Below are positions 17,086 through 27,026 of a stretch of DNA of 49,590 nt, piece after piece; within the stretch, counting starts at the first letter, position 1; every line of letters begins with the position of its first letter. The stretch is from contig CBIHLN010000011.1 in NCBI GenBank assembly GCA_966210725.1, positions 1 through 49,590 of the forward strand, read 5' to 3'. A model generated the notes under the pieces. The model was not told where the DNA came from. It searched no databases and saw nothing but the letters and a program-made list of their open reading frames with translations. A program made the translations under genes and the position numbers. The stretch is from Lysobacter_C sp966210725 (GTDB lineage: Bacteria; Pseudomonadota; Gammaproteobacteria; Xanthomonadales; Xanthomonadaceae).

Positions 17086-17100
17086 TGGCACGAGGCTTGC
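17086..17100 (+). promoter_or_regulatory. Sigma-54 promoter of glnA
   Basis: TGGCACG-N4-TTGC is a full match to the -24/-12 sigma-54 (RpoN) consensus. Transcription should start near 17112, about 28 bp before the glnA ATG. Two NtrC sites lie upstream. Confidence 0.92.
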
Positions 17101-17139
17101 GTTCCTTATTGGCATCCCATCACCCGCGGAGTTGCCTGC

Positions 17140-18549
17140 ATGTCCATCGAGAACGTCGAAAAGCTGATCAAGGACCACAAGGTCGAATTCGTCGACCTGC
17201 GTTTTGCCGACATGCGCGGCGTGCAGCACCACGTCACCTACCCGGTGTCGATCGTGGACGACGCACTGCTGGAGGACGGCAAGATGTTCGACGGCAGCTC
17301 GATCCAGGGTTGGAAGGGCATCAACGAGTCCGACATGGTGCTGCTGCCGGACGCCTCGACCGCGTTCCTGGACCCGTTCACCGCCGATCCGACGCTCGTG
17401 CTGACCTGCGACATCCTCGACCCGTCGACGATGCAGGCCTACTCGCGCGACCCGCGCGGCGTCGCCAAGCGCGCCGAGGCGTACCTGAAGTCCAGCGGCG
17501 TCGCCGAGCAGGCGTTCTTCGGGCCGGAGCCGGAGTTCTTCATCTTCGACTCGGTCCGCTACGCCAACGACATGGGCCACACCTTCTTCCATGTCGACTC
17601 CGAAGAGGCCGCCTGGAATTCGGGCCGAGAGTACGAAGGCGGCAACACCGGCTACCGCCCGGGCGTGAAGGGCGGCTACTTCCCCGTCGCGCCGCTGGAT
17701 TCGCTGCACGACATCCGCGCCGAGATGTGCAAGACGCTGGAGGCCGTGGGCATCGAGGTCGAGGTGCACCACCACGAGGTCGCCAACGCCGGCCAGTGCG
17801 AGATCGGCACCAAGTTCAACTCGCTGGTGCGCAAGGCCGACGAGCTGCTGATGATGAAGTACATCGTCAAGAACGTGGCCCACCGCAACGGCAAGACCGC
17901 CACCTTCATGCCCAAGCCCATCGTCGGCGACAACGGCAGCGGCATGCACGTGCACCAGAGCCTGGCCAAGGGCGGCACCAACCTGTTCTCCGGCGACGGC
18001 TACGGCGGGCTGAGCCAGCTGGCGCTGTGGTACATCGGCGGCGTCTTCAAGCACGCGCGCGCACTGAACGCCTTCACCAACTCCACCACCAACAGCTACA
18101 AGCGCCTGGTGCCGGGCTTCGAGGCGCCGGTGATGCTGGCGTACTCGGCCAGCAACCGTTCGGCCAGCTGCCGCATCCCGTACGTGGCCAACCCGAAGGC
18201 GCGTCGCGTCGAGTTCCGCTTCCCCGACCCGATGCAGTCGGGCTACCTGACCTTCGCCGCGCTGATGATGGCGGGCCTCGACGGCATCAAGAACCAGATC
18301 GACCCGGGCGCGCCGAGCGACAAGGACCTCTACGACCTGCCGCCGGAGGAGGAGAAGAACATCCCGACCGTGTGCCATTCGCTGGACCAGGCGCTGGAAG
18401 CGCTCGACAAGGACCGCGAGTTCCTCAAGGCCGGTGGCGTGTTCACCGACGACATGATCGACGCCTACATCGCGCTGAAGATGAAGGAAGTCACCGCGTT
18501 CCGCGCCGCGACCCACCCGCTGGAGTACCAGATGTACTACGCGGTCTGA
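17140..18549 (+). CDS. glnA: Type I glutamine synthetase
   Basis: A 469-residue enzyme making glutamine from glutamate, ammonia and ATP, assembled as a dodecamer. The sequence is typical GSI-beta. It has FDGSSIQGW near residue 50, the FGPEPEFF and NAGQCEIG metal-binding segments, and KPIVGDNGSGMHVHQS. Tyr398 in KDLYDLPPEE is the adenylylation site used by GlnE. A GCGGAG ribosome site lies eight bases before the ATG. It is expressed from a sigma-54 promoter with two NtrC enhancers and ends at a strong terminator. Its regulators ntrB and ntrC lie downstream, after a three-gene insert. Confidence 0.98.
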   Translation: MSIENVEKLIKDHKVEFVDLRFADMRGVQHHVTYPVSIVDDALLEDGKMFDGSSIQGWKGINESDMVLLPDASTAFLDPFTADPTLVLTCDILDPSTMQAYSRDPRGVAKRAEAYLKSSGVAEQAFFGPEPEFFIFDSVRYANDMGHTFFHVDSEEAAWNSGREYEGGNTGYRPGVKGGYFPVAPLDSLHDIRAEMCKTLEAVGIEVEVHHHEVANAGQCEIGTKFNSLVRKADELLMMKYIVKNVAHRNGKTATFMPKPIVGDNGSGMHVHQSLAKGGTNLFSGDGYGGLSQLALWYIGGVFKHARALNAFTNSTTNSYKRLVPGFEAPVMLAYSASNRSASCRIPYVANPKARRVEFRFPDPMQSGYLTFAALMMAGLDGIKNQIDPGAPSDKDLYDLPPEEEKNIPTVCHSLDQALEALDKDREFLKAGGVFTDDMIDAYIALKMKEVTAFRAATHPLEYQMYYAV

Positions 18550-18577
18550 CGCCGCCCGGCGACGCATGCAGGACCCG

Positions 18578-18609
18578 CAGGCCCGGAGCGATCCGGGCCT
18601 GTTTTTTTT
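18578..18609 (+). terminator. Rho-independent terminator of glnA
   Basis: A perfect 10-bp stem (CAGGCCCGGA with TCCGGGCCTG) has a GCGA tetraloop of the GNRA kind and is followed by eight T residues. It begins 29 bp after the glnA stop, separating glnA from the sigma-factor cassette. Confidence 0.95.
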
Positions 18610-18680
18610 GGCGGGGTGCGGGCGTCCACCGTTTGCGGGCCCTGTTAAACCTTCCCGGCCATCCCGGCATCGGAGTGACT

Positions 18681-19259
18681 ATGCTGACCGCCGTGGCCGA
18701 CTACGCACCCGACACCGCACCGGCCGACGCCGAGGACCGGGCGCTGGTGGGCGCGGCCGCCCGCGGCGAGGTCCCGGCGTTCGAAACCCTGTACCGGCGC
18801 CACGCGGGCCGGGTCCATGGCGTCATCGGGCGCCTGGTGGGCGGCCATGGCGCGCGCGCCGAAGACCTGACCCAGGAGGCGTTCGTGCGCGCCTGGCAGG
18901 CACTGCCGGCATTCCGCTTTGAATCCGCCTTCTCGACCTGGCTGCACCGGCTGGCGGTCAACACCGCGCTGATGGAGCTGCGCCGCCAGCGCAGCCGCCC
19001 GGGCGAGGACGACGATGCCGCCTTCGATGTCCTCGGGACGCCGGACTCGGCCGGCCACGGCACCGCGCTGGCGATGGACCTGGAGCGCGCGGTGGCCACG
19101 CTGCCGCCGCGCGCCCGCGCCGTGCTGGTGCTGTTCGACGTGGAAGGCTGGACCCACGAGGAGATCGCCGCCGAGCTGGACATGGCGGTGGGCAGTTCCA
19201 AGGCACAACTGCACCGCGCGCGGCGCCTGCTGCGCGACCGGCTGGGAGAACCCGCATGA
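18681..19259 (+). CDS. ECF-type RNA polymerase sigma factor
   Basis: A 192-residue sigma factor of the extracytoplasmic-function group. Region 2 covers about residues 30-95, with AEDLTQEAFVRAWQ and STWLHRLAVNTALMELRR. Region 4 covers about 130-185, with LPPRARAVLVLFDVEGWTHEEIA followed by GSSKAQLHRARRLL. A GGAG site lies five bases before the ATG. It overlaps the next gene by four bases (ATGA), so it is translationally coupled to its probable anti-sigma factor. The signal is unknown; a cell-envelope signal is the usual kind (inference). Confidence 0.93.
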   Translation: MLTAVADYAPDTAPADAEDRALVGAAARGEVPAFETLYRRHAGRVHGVIGRLVGGHGARAEDLTQEAFVRAWQALPAFRFESAFSTWLHRLAVNTALMELRRQRSRPGEDDDAAFDVLGTPDSAGHGTALAMDLERAVATLPPRARAVLVLFDVEGWTHEEIAAELDMAVGSSKAQLHRARRLLRDRLGEPA

Positions 19260-19771
19260 CCGACACGACCCCACGCGACACGTCCATGGAATCCGATGCG
19301 CTGCGCTGGTCGCTGCGCGCGCTGCGCCGCGACGTGCCGCCGCCCACGGCGACATGGGATTCGATTGCCGCACGCATTGCCGCCACGCCGCAGCAACCCG
19401 TAGCGCGCCCGCGTCGATGGGCCGTGCCGGTGGCGTTGGCCGCCTCGCTGGCCGGCGCGCTGGCCATTGGGGCGGCGTGGCAGCTCCAGCGTGCCGGCAC
19501 GGCCGACGCCCCGCCGGTGGCGCAGGCCACGGCCGGCGACGTCCGCCTGCAGGCGCAGGGCATGGTGCGCGAGTACCAGGCGGCCTTGTCCGAGGTCGGT
19601 GGCGCACCGGTCACGCCGGCGCTGCAGCCGGGCCTGGCCGAACTCGATCGCAACGCTGCGCAGATCCTGGCCGCATTGCAGCAGCAACCCGATTCGGCCC
19701 TGCTGCTTCAGCAGCTGCGCCGCACGTACGCACGCCGCCTCGCGCTGTCCCAGCGCGCGGCCCTGACCTGA
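19256..19771 (+). CDS. Probable membrane anti-sigma factor
   Basis: A 171-residue protein directly coupled to the ECF sigma gene by an ATGA overlap. An N-terminal cytoplasmic part (residues 1-53) is followed by one membrane helix (about 54-76) and a periplasmic tail rich in Ala, Gln and Leu that is probably helical. It has no cysteine at all, so it is not a zinc-binding (ZAS) anti-sigma factor. The role is inferred from gene order and topology rather than from a recognised domain. Confidence 0.7.
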   Translation: MTDTTPRDTSMESDALRWSLRALRRDVPPPTATWDSIAARIAATPQQPVARPRRWAVPVALAASLAGALAIGAAWQLQRAGTADAPPVAQATAGDVRLQAQGMVREYQAALSEVGGAPVTPALQPGLAELDRNAAQILAALQQQPDSALLLQQLRRTYARRLALSQRAALT

Positions 19772-19801
19772 CCGTCCCCCATCCCGCCCGGAGCCATTCC
19801 C

Positions 19802-20701
19802 ATGATCCGCATCGCCCTGCTCTCGCTGGCCCTGGTGGCCGCATGGCCGGCCACCGCCGCCACCCCCATCAACGACACCCGCCCACTGGATCCCGACGGC
19901 CGCCTGCAGGTGGAAAACCTCAAGGGCCTGATCGAAATCCGCGCCTGGGACCGCCCGGAAGTCCGCATCCAGGGCCAGCTCGGCGAAGGCGTCGAGCGCC
20001 TGGAGATCGAGGGCGACCGCCGTTCGCTCGAGGTCCGCGTCAAGTACCCCAACCGCGTCGGTGTCTGGGGCGGGCGCGACCGCAGCGAACCCACCGAGCT
20101 GCGACTGATGGTGCCCCTGCAGGCGGCGCTGGAGGTCGACGGCGTGGCCGCACGCATCGACGTGCAGGGCATCGCTTCGCGCGAGTTGTCGATCGACAGC
20201 GTCAGCGGCGACGTCACCGTCGTCGGCGCGCCCCGGCAGGCCGACATCGAGACCGTCAGCGGCGACCAGGCCCTGACCCTCAACAGCCCCGACGTGGACG
20301 CCGACAGCGTGAGCGGCGACATCCAGTTGACCGGCCGCCTGAACGGTGAGGTCAGCGTGGAAACGGTCTCCGGCAGCGCGCGCGTCGAGGTCATCGAAAG
20401 CCGGCTTCGCGAGTTTTCCGGCGCCACCGTATCCGGCGACGTGCGCGTCACCGCGGCGCTCGCCGCCGGCGCGGAGGTGTCGATGGAAAGCGTTAGCGGG
20501 GATCTCGAGCTGCGCCTGCCGCGCGACACCTCCGCCAGCGTCCGTGCCGAGAGCTTCAGCGGCAGCCTGAGCGCCCCGGGTGCCGACATCCAGCGCCCCC
20601 GCCACGGCCCCGGCGCCAGCCTGAGCCATCGCTACGGCAACGGCGATGCCGAGATCGACATCGAGACCTTCTCGGGCGACGCGACGCTGCGGATGGATTG
20701 A
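19802..20701 (+). CDS. DUF4097 beta-repeat protein, exported
   Basis: A 299-residue protein with a Sec signal peptide (residues 1-20, ending ATAA). From about residue 130 on, a short motif V/F-S-G recurs at residues 134, 152, 170, 189, 210, 231, 252 and 290. Each copy is followed by a beta-strand, the pattern of the DUF4097 putative-adhesin family, which probably forms a beta-solenoid. Such genes are common next to ECF sigma / anti-sigma pairs. It lies 30 bp after the anti-sigma gene and is probably co-transcribed. A cell-envelope location is likely; the function is unknown. Confidence 0.85.
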   Translation: MIRIALLSLALVAAWPATAATPINDTRPLDPDGRLQVENLKGLIEIRAWDRPEVRIQGQLGEGVERLEIEGDRRSLEVRVKYPNRVGVWGGRDRSEPTELRLMVPLQAALEVDGVAARIDVQGIASRELSIDSVSGDVTVVGAPRQADIETVSGDQALTLNSPDVDADSVSGDIQLTGRLNGEVSVETVSGSARVEVIESRLREFSGATVSGDVRVTAALAAGAEVSMESVSGDLELRLPRDTSASVRAESFSGSLSAPGADIQRPRHGPGASLSHRYGNGDAEIDIETFSGDATLRMD

Positions 20702-20726
20702 CGCCGCGCTGCACTAACATGGTGCG

Positions 20727-21772
20727 ATGGCGCCATCCCTCGCACCCGATCTCGATGCCCTGACCACGCCGCTGGCGTGGGCGGGGGCGGACGGGACGAT
20801 CGCCGGTAGCAACCAGTCGTTTTCCCGATGGCTGGGCGTGAGCGCGCGGCGGCTGGCCGGCTGGCCGCTGGCCGAACTCGACGGTGGAGACGGCCGCCTC
20901 GCGGCCGCCCTGGCCCGGATGGATGCCGACAGTGCGCCGCTGCGCATCCGCCGCGTGCGACTGCACTACCCCGATGCCGCCGAGCGCTTCGCCGACCTCT
21001 GGCTGACGGCGATGGACGCGGGCTGGCTGCTGGAGGCGCACCCGGTCGACGAATTCCCCGGCGACGACCCGGCGCTGCTGCTGCCGGCGGCGCTGTCGGC
21101 CTCGCTCAAGGGCCTGGCGCACGAGTTGCGCAACCCGCTGGCGGGCCTGAAAGGTGCGGCCCAGCTGCTGGGCCGGCGCATCGACGATGCGCAGTCGCGC
21201 GAGCTAGTCGCGCTGATCGACGACGAGGTCGCGCGCCTGGGCGGGCTGCTCGACCAGTTGCTGGTGCCGTCACCACCGCGCCCGCATGCGGCGCTCAATA
21301 TCCATGCCGTGCTGGAGCGCGTACTGCGGTTGGCCGAGAACGACGCCGGCTGGGCCGTGCGGCTGGTGCGCGACTACGACCCGAGCCTGCCCGAGTTCGC
21401 CGGTGATGCCGACCGGCTGGTGCAGGCGGTGTGGAACCTCGCGCGCAACGCCATCGAGGCCGGTGCCGGCACCGTCACCCTGCGCACGCGCGCCGAGCAC
21501 GGCCTGCGCATCGGCGATGTCGCGCATCCCGTGGCGCTGCGGCTGGAGATCGTCGACGACGGCCATGGCGTGCCCGACGAACTGGCCGAGCGGGTGTTCC
21601 TGCCGCTGGTCTCGGGCCGCGCCGAAGGCAGCGGCCTCGGGCTGGCGCTGGCGCAGCAGGTGGCACGCGAACACCGCGGCTCCCTGGCGTACCGGTCGCG
21701 GCCCGGGCATACCGTGTTCACCGTGTTGCTGCCGATGCCGGCCGCGCCGGCCGACACCACCGGAGCCGCCCC

Positions 21773-21776
<4 letters not shown>
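20727..21776 (+). CDS. ntrB: Nitrogen regulation sensor kinase NtrB
   Basis: A 349-residue soluble histidine kinase. An N-terminal PAS-like domain (about 10-110) is followed by the H-box LAHELRNPLAG with phospho-acceptor His132, then the ATPase with N-box NLARNAIEAG, DDGHGVPD and GSGLGLALAQQ. This is the NtrB (GlnL) layout, in which the PII protein controls phosphorylation of NtrC. Its stop overlaps the GTG start of ntrC (GTGA), so the two are translationally coupled. It follows the DUF4097 gene by only 25 bp with no visible terminator, so read-through from the sigma-factor cassette is possible. Confidence 0.95.
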
Positions 21777-23179
<1,403 letters not shown>

Positions 23180-23331
23180 CCGCGGCGTTGCCGACGAAAG
23201 AAGGGGGCGATCGCCGTTGTGCGCGTGGGTCCCGTCACCCCGGTGGCCTGGGTCGGCAGCCGGGTTCACCCGCGCTGAACCCACCGTCGGCTAGCGTGCG
23301 CGGCCCAACCACGGAATACGACGGAGTCGTC

Positions 23332-23904
23332 ATGAAGACCGCCCTGCTTGCCGCCGCCTGCGCCATCGCCGTTGCCGGCTGTGCGTCCAGCCCGTCCTCC
23401 ACCGCCGACATGCCGCGTGCCAAGCCGGCCGCGCCGGCCGTCTCCACCGCCAAGTCCGCACGCGTGGTGCTGGCACCTGCCTCCGGCAGCCTGGTCAGCG
23501 GCACGCTCAACCTCGTGCCCACGCCCGACGGCGTTCGCATCGCCGGGGAGATCGGCGGCCTCACCGCCGGCGGCACCCATGCCATCCACATCCATGAGAC
23601 CGGCGACTGCTCGGCCGCCGACGCCAGCAGCGCGGGCGGGCACTTCAACCCGGGCAGCGACCCGCACGGCCGTGCCGGTACCGCGGCCCACCACGGCGGC
23701 GACATGGACAACCTGTCGGCCAACGGCGAAGGCGTGGCGCAGGCCAATGTCGAGGCGCACGGCGTCACGCTGGGTGGCGGCGCGGCCAACGATGTCGCCG
23801 GCCGTGCCGTGGTCGTGCACGCGAAGGCCGACGACTACACCAGCCAGCCGTCGGGCAATGCCGGCGACCGCGTCGCCTGCGGCGTGATCGAGATCACCGG
23901 CTGA
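23332..23904 (+). CDS. sodC: Cu/Zn superoxide dismutase, lipoprotein
   Basis: A 190-residue protein with a lipobox VAGC (Cys17), so it is anchored on the periplasmic side and removes superoxide there. The copper ligands are in HAIHIHETGDC, the bridging and zinc ligands in GGHFNPGSDPHG and the HHGGDMDNL loop, and the last copper His in AVVVHA. The structural disulfide pairs the Cys of GDC with that of VACGVIEI. Residues 20-45 are an Ala/Pro/Lys linker. The start follows GGAG at 23322; an upstream frame is ignored because the lipoprotein signal begins here. Confidence 0.93.
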   Translation: MKTALLAAACAIAVAGCASSPSSTADMPRAKPAAPAVSTAKSARVVLAPASGSLVSGTLNLVPTPDGVRIAGEIGGLTAGGTHAIHIHETGDCSAADASSAGGHFNPGSDPHGRAGTAAHHGGDMDNLSANGEGVAQANVEAHGVTLGGGAANDVAGRAVVVHAKADDYTSQPSGNAGDRVACGVIEITG

Positions 23905-23912
23905 GTCCGGCG

Positions 23913-24419
23913 ATGGGCGCGCTGCGCTCCCCGCGGGTCCGACCGGCGGTGGCGGACGATGCGCCGCTGCTGGCCGGTTGGGCCGTGGACATGGCGTGGG
24001 AAACCGAACACAAGCGCCTGGATCCCGCCACGGTGCAGGCCGGCGTCCAGGCCGGCATCGCCGATCCGCTCAAGGCCCGCTACTTCGTTGCAATGCACGA
24101 CCTGCCGCTGGCCGGACGCGAAACGCTCGGCCAGCCGGTGGGGACGCTGATGCTGACGACCGAATGGAGCGACTGGCGCAACGGCTGGTGGTGGTGGATC
24201 CAGAGCGTCTATGTCGACCCGGCCCACCGGCGCGGAGGCGTGTTCGCCGCCCTTTACCGCCACGTGCGTGAGCAGGCACTCGCCGTGCCCGGGGTGCTCG
24301 GGCTCCGGCTGTATGTCGAGCAGGAGAACGACGCCGCCCGACGCACGTACGCGTCCGTCGGCATGCGCGATGCGGGCTATCGCCTGCTGGCGGAGACGTT
24401 CGAACGGGCGCCGACCTAG
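23913..24419 (+). CDS. GNAT-family N-acetyltransferase
   Basis: A 168-residue protein with the GNAT fold. The acetyl-CoA-binding segment is seen at IQSVYVDPAHRRGGVFAALYRHV, where the R-R-G-G turn stands in for the usual Q/R-x-x-G-x-G/A loop. The C-terminal LRLYVEQENDAARRTYASVGM is the typical motif B. It begins 8 bp after the sodC stop and is probably co-transcribed. The substrate is unknown. The row of four Trp in NGWWWWIQS, just before the CoA-binding strand, is unusual in look but fits the acceptor-site region. Confidence 0.85.
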   Translation: MGALRSPRVRPAVADDAPLLAGWAVDMAWETEHKRLDPATVQAGVQAGIADPLKARYFVAMHDLPLAGRETLGQPVGTLMLTTEWSDWRNGWWWWIQSVYVDPAHRRGGVFAALYRHVREQALAVPGVLGLRLYVEQENDAARRTYASVGMRDAGYRLLAETFERAPT

Positions 24420-24435
24420 ACGGCCGGACGAGGGC

Positions 24436-25335
24436 TCACAGCGCCGCGCGGCAGTCGGCGTCCCGGTCGCAATGCACGAACGTGACCGGCACCGCGTGCG
24501 CGCGCAGCACCGCGGCGATCTGCCGCTGGCGCGCTTCGAAATGCTGGTGGCGGCGTTGCAGGCGCTCGCGGCATTCGTCGGTATCGCATGGTTCGGCGGG
24601 CGCGTAGCGGGCATGCCACGCGGCCGGTGAGAACAGCGCCATGCGCGCTTCGCCGTCGGCATAGCGCAGCAGCGGTTCGGGCGGCACGTCGACCCACGCC
24701 TCGCCCGAGGGTTCGAGCAGCGCCGTCTCCAGCAGCGGCCACAGCGGCGCCAGCCCGGCGTGGTCGTACTGCATCGCGGTCATCGCGGCGAGGTCGTGCA
24801 CGGTGAGGTAGCGCGCGTGTTCGACTTGCAGCCCGAAGGCGGCCTGCGCGGCCAGCGCCGTGTCGGCTCCAGCCATGCCGCGCTCCAGCAACTCAAGCTC
24901 GAACGCTTCGCCCACCTTCGACGCGACGTCCGCATCGCCGCCCAGCACGAACGGCACCAGCCGCAACGGGCCGCCGGCGTGGTCGGTGGACGGCGCCAGC
25001 GCGCCGGGGAGGCGGCCGTCGTGCGCACCGAACGCGATCACGCGGCCGCCGGCGACGCCGGGCGCGCGCGCGGCGAGCTGGTCGAGTTCGCGGTGCAGCG
25101 GCCAGCCCGGGCGCAGCAGTTCGACCGGGTCGTAGTGCGCGCCAACCGTCACCAGGTCCAGCTGCGCCGACTGCGGAACCAGCGCGGCCAGGTCACGCGC
25201 GACCAGGCCGCCGAGTGTCTCGACCTCGCCCGATGCCAGCGTGTCGCGCGCCACGGCGGCGTCGCCGCGCAGTTCCAGCGCGAGTGCGCCCAGTACGCGC
25301 ACGGTGTCGGGGTCATTGGCGGCAGGTGCGGTCAT
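24436..25335 (-). CDS. Conserved protein of unknown function
   Basis: A 299-residue protein that I do not assign to a family. It has no signal peptide or membrane helix. The N-terminal part (1-140) contains alternating hydrophobic strands, including LDLVTVGAHYDP and GRVIAFGAHDGR. The middle is Ala/Leu-rich and probably helical. The last 50 residues are charged and hold four cysteines in two pairs (CDTDEC and CDRDADC), which could form disulfides or a metal site. It converges with the GNAT gene (16-bp gap) and is divergent from the thiolase gene. The coding call rests on strong third-position GC and a start just before a 156-bp promoter-sized gap. Confidence 0.75.
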   Translation of the reverse strand: MTAPAANDPDTVRVLGALALELRGDAAVARDTLASGEVETLGGLVARDLAALVPQSAQLDLVTVGAHYDPVELLRPGWPLHRELDQLAARAPGVAGGRVIAFGAHDGRLPGALAPSTDHAGGPLRLVPFVLGGDADVASKVGEAFELELLERGMAGADTALAAQAAFGLQVEHARYLTVHDLAAMTAMQYDHAGLAPLWPLLETALLEPSGEAWVDVPPEPLLRYADGEARMALFSPAAWHARYAPAEPCDTDECRERLQRRHQHFEARQRQIAAVLRAHAVPVTFVHCDRDADCRAAL

Positions 25336-25491
25336 GGGCCCAACAGTATCCGGGAGGCAGGAGCGGTACGGCTTGCGGGCATGCATACGCTGGCGTTTGG
25401 TCGTGCGGGAGGCCGGCGCTACACTCGCCGTCATTATGCCCCGACGGTGTTGCGGGCATGCTGGCCCGCACAGTCCCCCGAGGTGAACCCG

Positions 25492-26769
25492 ATGCGTCAA
25501 TCCCGTCCCGTCGCCGTGCTCGGCGGCGTCCGCATTCCCTTCTGTCGCCAGAACACCGCCTACGCGGACGTCGGCAACCTGGGCATGTCGGTGCGCACGC
25601 TGGGTGCGCTGGTCGAGCGCTTCGGCCTGCACGGGCAGCAGCTGGGCGAAGTCGCGATGGGCGCGGTGATCAAGCACAGCAGCGACTGGAACCTGGGCCG
25701 CGAGGCCGCGTTGTCGTCGGGCCTGTCGCCGCTGACGCCGGGCATCACGCTGCAGCGTGCGTGCGGCACCTCGCTGGATTCGATCATCACCGTGGCCAAC
25801 AAGATCGCCGTCGGGCAGATCGAGTCGGGCATCGGTGGCGGCAGCGACAGCACCTCCGACGTGCCGATCGTGTACGGCAAGTCGCTGCGCCGCCGGCTGC
25901 TGGAGGCCGCCGCCGGCAAGACGCCGAAGGACAAGCTGGCCGCGTTCAAGGGGTTCTCCCCGCGCGAGCTCAAGCCCGAGTTCCCGGGAGTGGCCGAGCC
26001 GCGCACCGGCAAGAGCATGGGCCAGCACTGCGAGGACATGGCCAAGGAATGGAACATCTCGCGCGACTCGCAGGACGAGTGGGCACTGGCCTCGCACCAG
26101 AAGCTGGCTGCGGCCTACGGGCGCGGCTTCCTCGACGACCTGGTCGTCAGCTTCCGCGGCGTCTCGCGCGACAACATCCTGCGTCCGGATTCGACGCTCG
26201 AGAAGCTCGCGTCACTCAAGCCGGCCTTCGACAGGACCTCCGGCCGCGGCACGTTGACCGCGGCCAACTCCACCCCGCTGACCGACGGTGCGTCGGCGTG
26301 CCTGCTGGCTTCCGACGACTGGGCCCGGCAGCACGACCACGAGGTGCTGTGCTACCTGCGCGACGCACAGGTGGCGGCGGTCGACTTCGTCCACGGCGAA
26401 GGCCTGCTGATGGCGCCGACCGTCGCGGTGCCGGAGATGCTGGCGCGCAACGGCCTCACGTTGCAGGACTTCGACCTCTACGAGATCCACGAGGCGTTTG
26501 CCGCGCAGGTGCTGTGCACGCTGCGCGCGTGGGAGAGCGAGGAGTACTGCCGCAACCGCCTCGGGCTGGCGGCGCCGCTGGGCCGCATCGATCCGGCGAA
26601 GATCAACCCGAACGGCTCGTCCCTGGCGACGGGGCACCCGTTCGCCGCCACCGGTGCGCGTATCGTCGCCGCAGCGGCGAAAGCGCTGAAGGAGCGCGGT
26701 GGTGGCCGCTGCCTGGTGTCGATCTGCACCGCCGGCGGCATGGGCGTGGTGGCGATTCTGGAGCGGTAA
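25492..26769 (+). CDS. Acetyl-CoA C-acyltransferase (FadI-type thiolase)
   Basis: A 425-residue thiolase that cleaves 3-ketoacyl-CoA with CoA, or condenses acetyl-CoA in reverse. The nucleophile is Cys91 in LQRACGTSLDS. The other catalytic residues are His333 (YEIHEAFAAQ), His382 (ATGHPFAATGARI) and Cys412 (SICTAGGMG). The LTAANSTPLTDGA segment is typical. The overall sequence and length are closest to the FadI/mitochondrial HADHB beta-subunit group, but no fadJ or fadB alpha-subunit gene is next to it. AGGTGA six bases before the ATG fixes the start and excludes the long upstream frame. Confidence 0.9.
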   Translation: MRQSRPVAVLGGVRIPFCRQNTAYADVGNLGMSVRTLGALVERFGLHGQQLGEVAMGAVIKHSSDWNLGREAALSSGLSPLTPGITLQRACGTSLDSIITVANKIAVGQIESGIGGGSDSTSDVPIVYGKSLRRRLLEAAAGKTPKDKLAAFKGFSPRELKPEFPGVAEPRTGKSMGQHCEDMAKEWNISRDSQDEWALASHQKLAAAYGRGFLDDLVVSFRGVSRDNILRPDSTLEKLASLKPAFDRTSGRGTLTAANSTPLTDGASACLLASDDWARQHDHEVLCYLRDAQVAAVDFVHGEGLLMAPTVAVPEMLARNGLTLQDFDLYEIHEAFAAQVLCTLRAWESEEYCRNRLGLAAPLGRIDPAKINPNGSSLATGHPFAATGARIVAAAAKALKERGGGRCLVSICTAGGMGVVAILER

Positions 26770-26955
26770 GCGCGCCGTGCCCGGAGCTCCCGGGCTGGGT
26801 ACGCTGGCTTGAATTCGATCCGGTCCGCCGCGTGTCGGCGGCCATGACGCGGCGTCGGCCTGCCATGCCTGATGTTGCCGTATGGCGTGCGAAGTCGCCC
26901 GCTATGCCCACATGCGGAGGCGCGCGCGGGCGCAGCACACGATGATCCAACCGCG

Positions 26956-26976
26956 TCCCGGCGTTCGCCGGAGGGA
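26956..26976. repeat. Short palindromic repeat-like sequence
   Basis: CCGGCGTTCGCCGG is flanked by TCC and AGGGA. It resembles a palindrome common between genes in this family, in the convergent gap between the thiolase and hemY. There is only one copy in the window, so its repeat nature is not shown here. Confidence 0.3.
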
Positions 26977-27026
26977 TCGCTCGGGATGCCCGGTCAGGCG
27001 GCGCTAGATCCGGTCCGATTCGCCCG

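Noticed and set aside
26779..26795. A possible terminator between the thiolase and hemY genes
   Set aside because: The stem is only six base pairs (GCCCGG with CCGGGC) and has no T-run on either strand.
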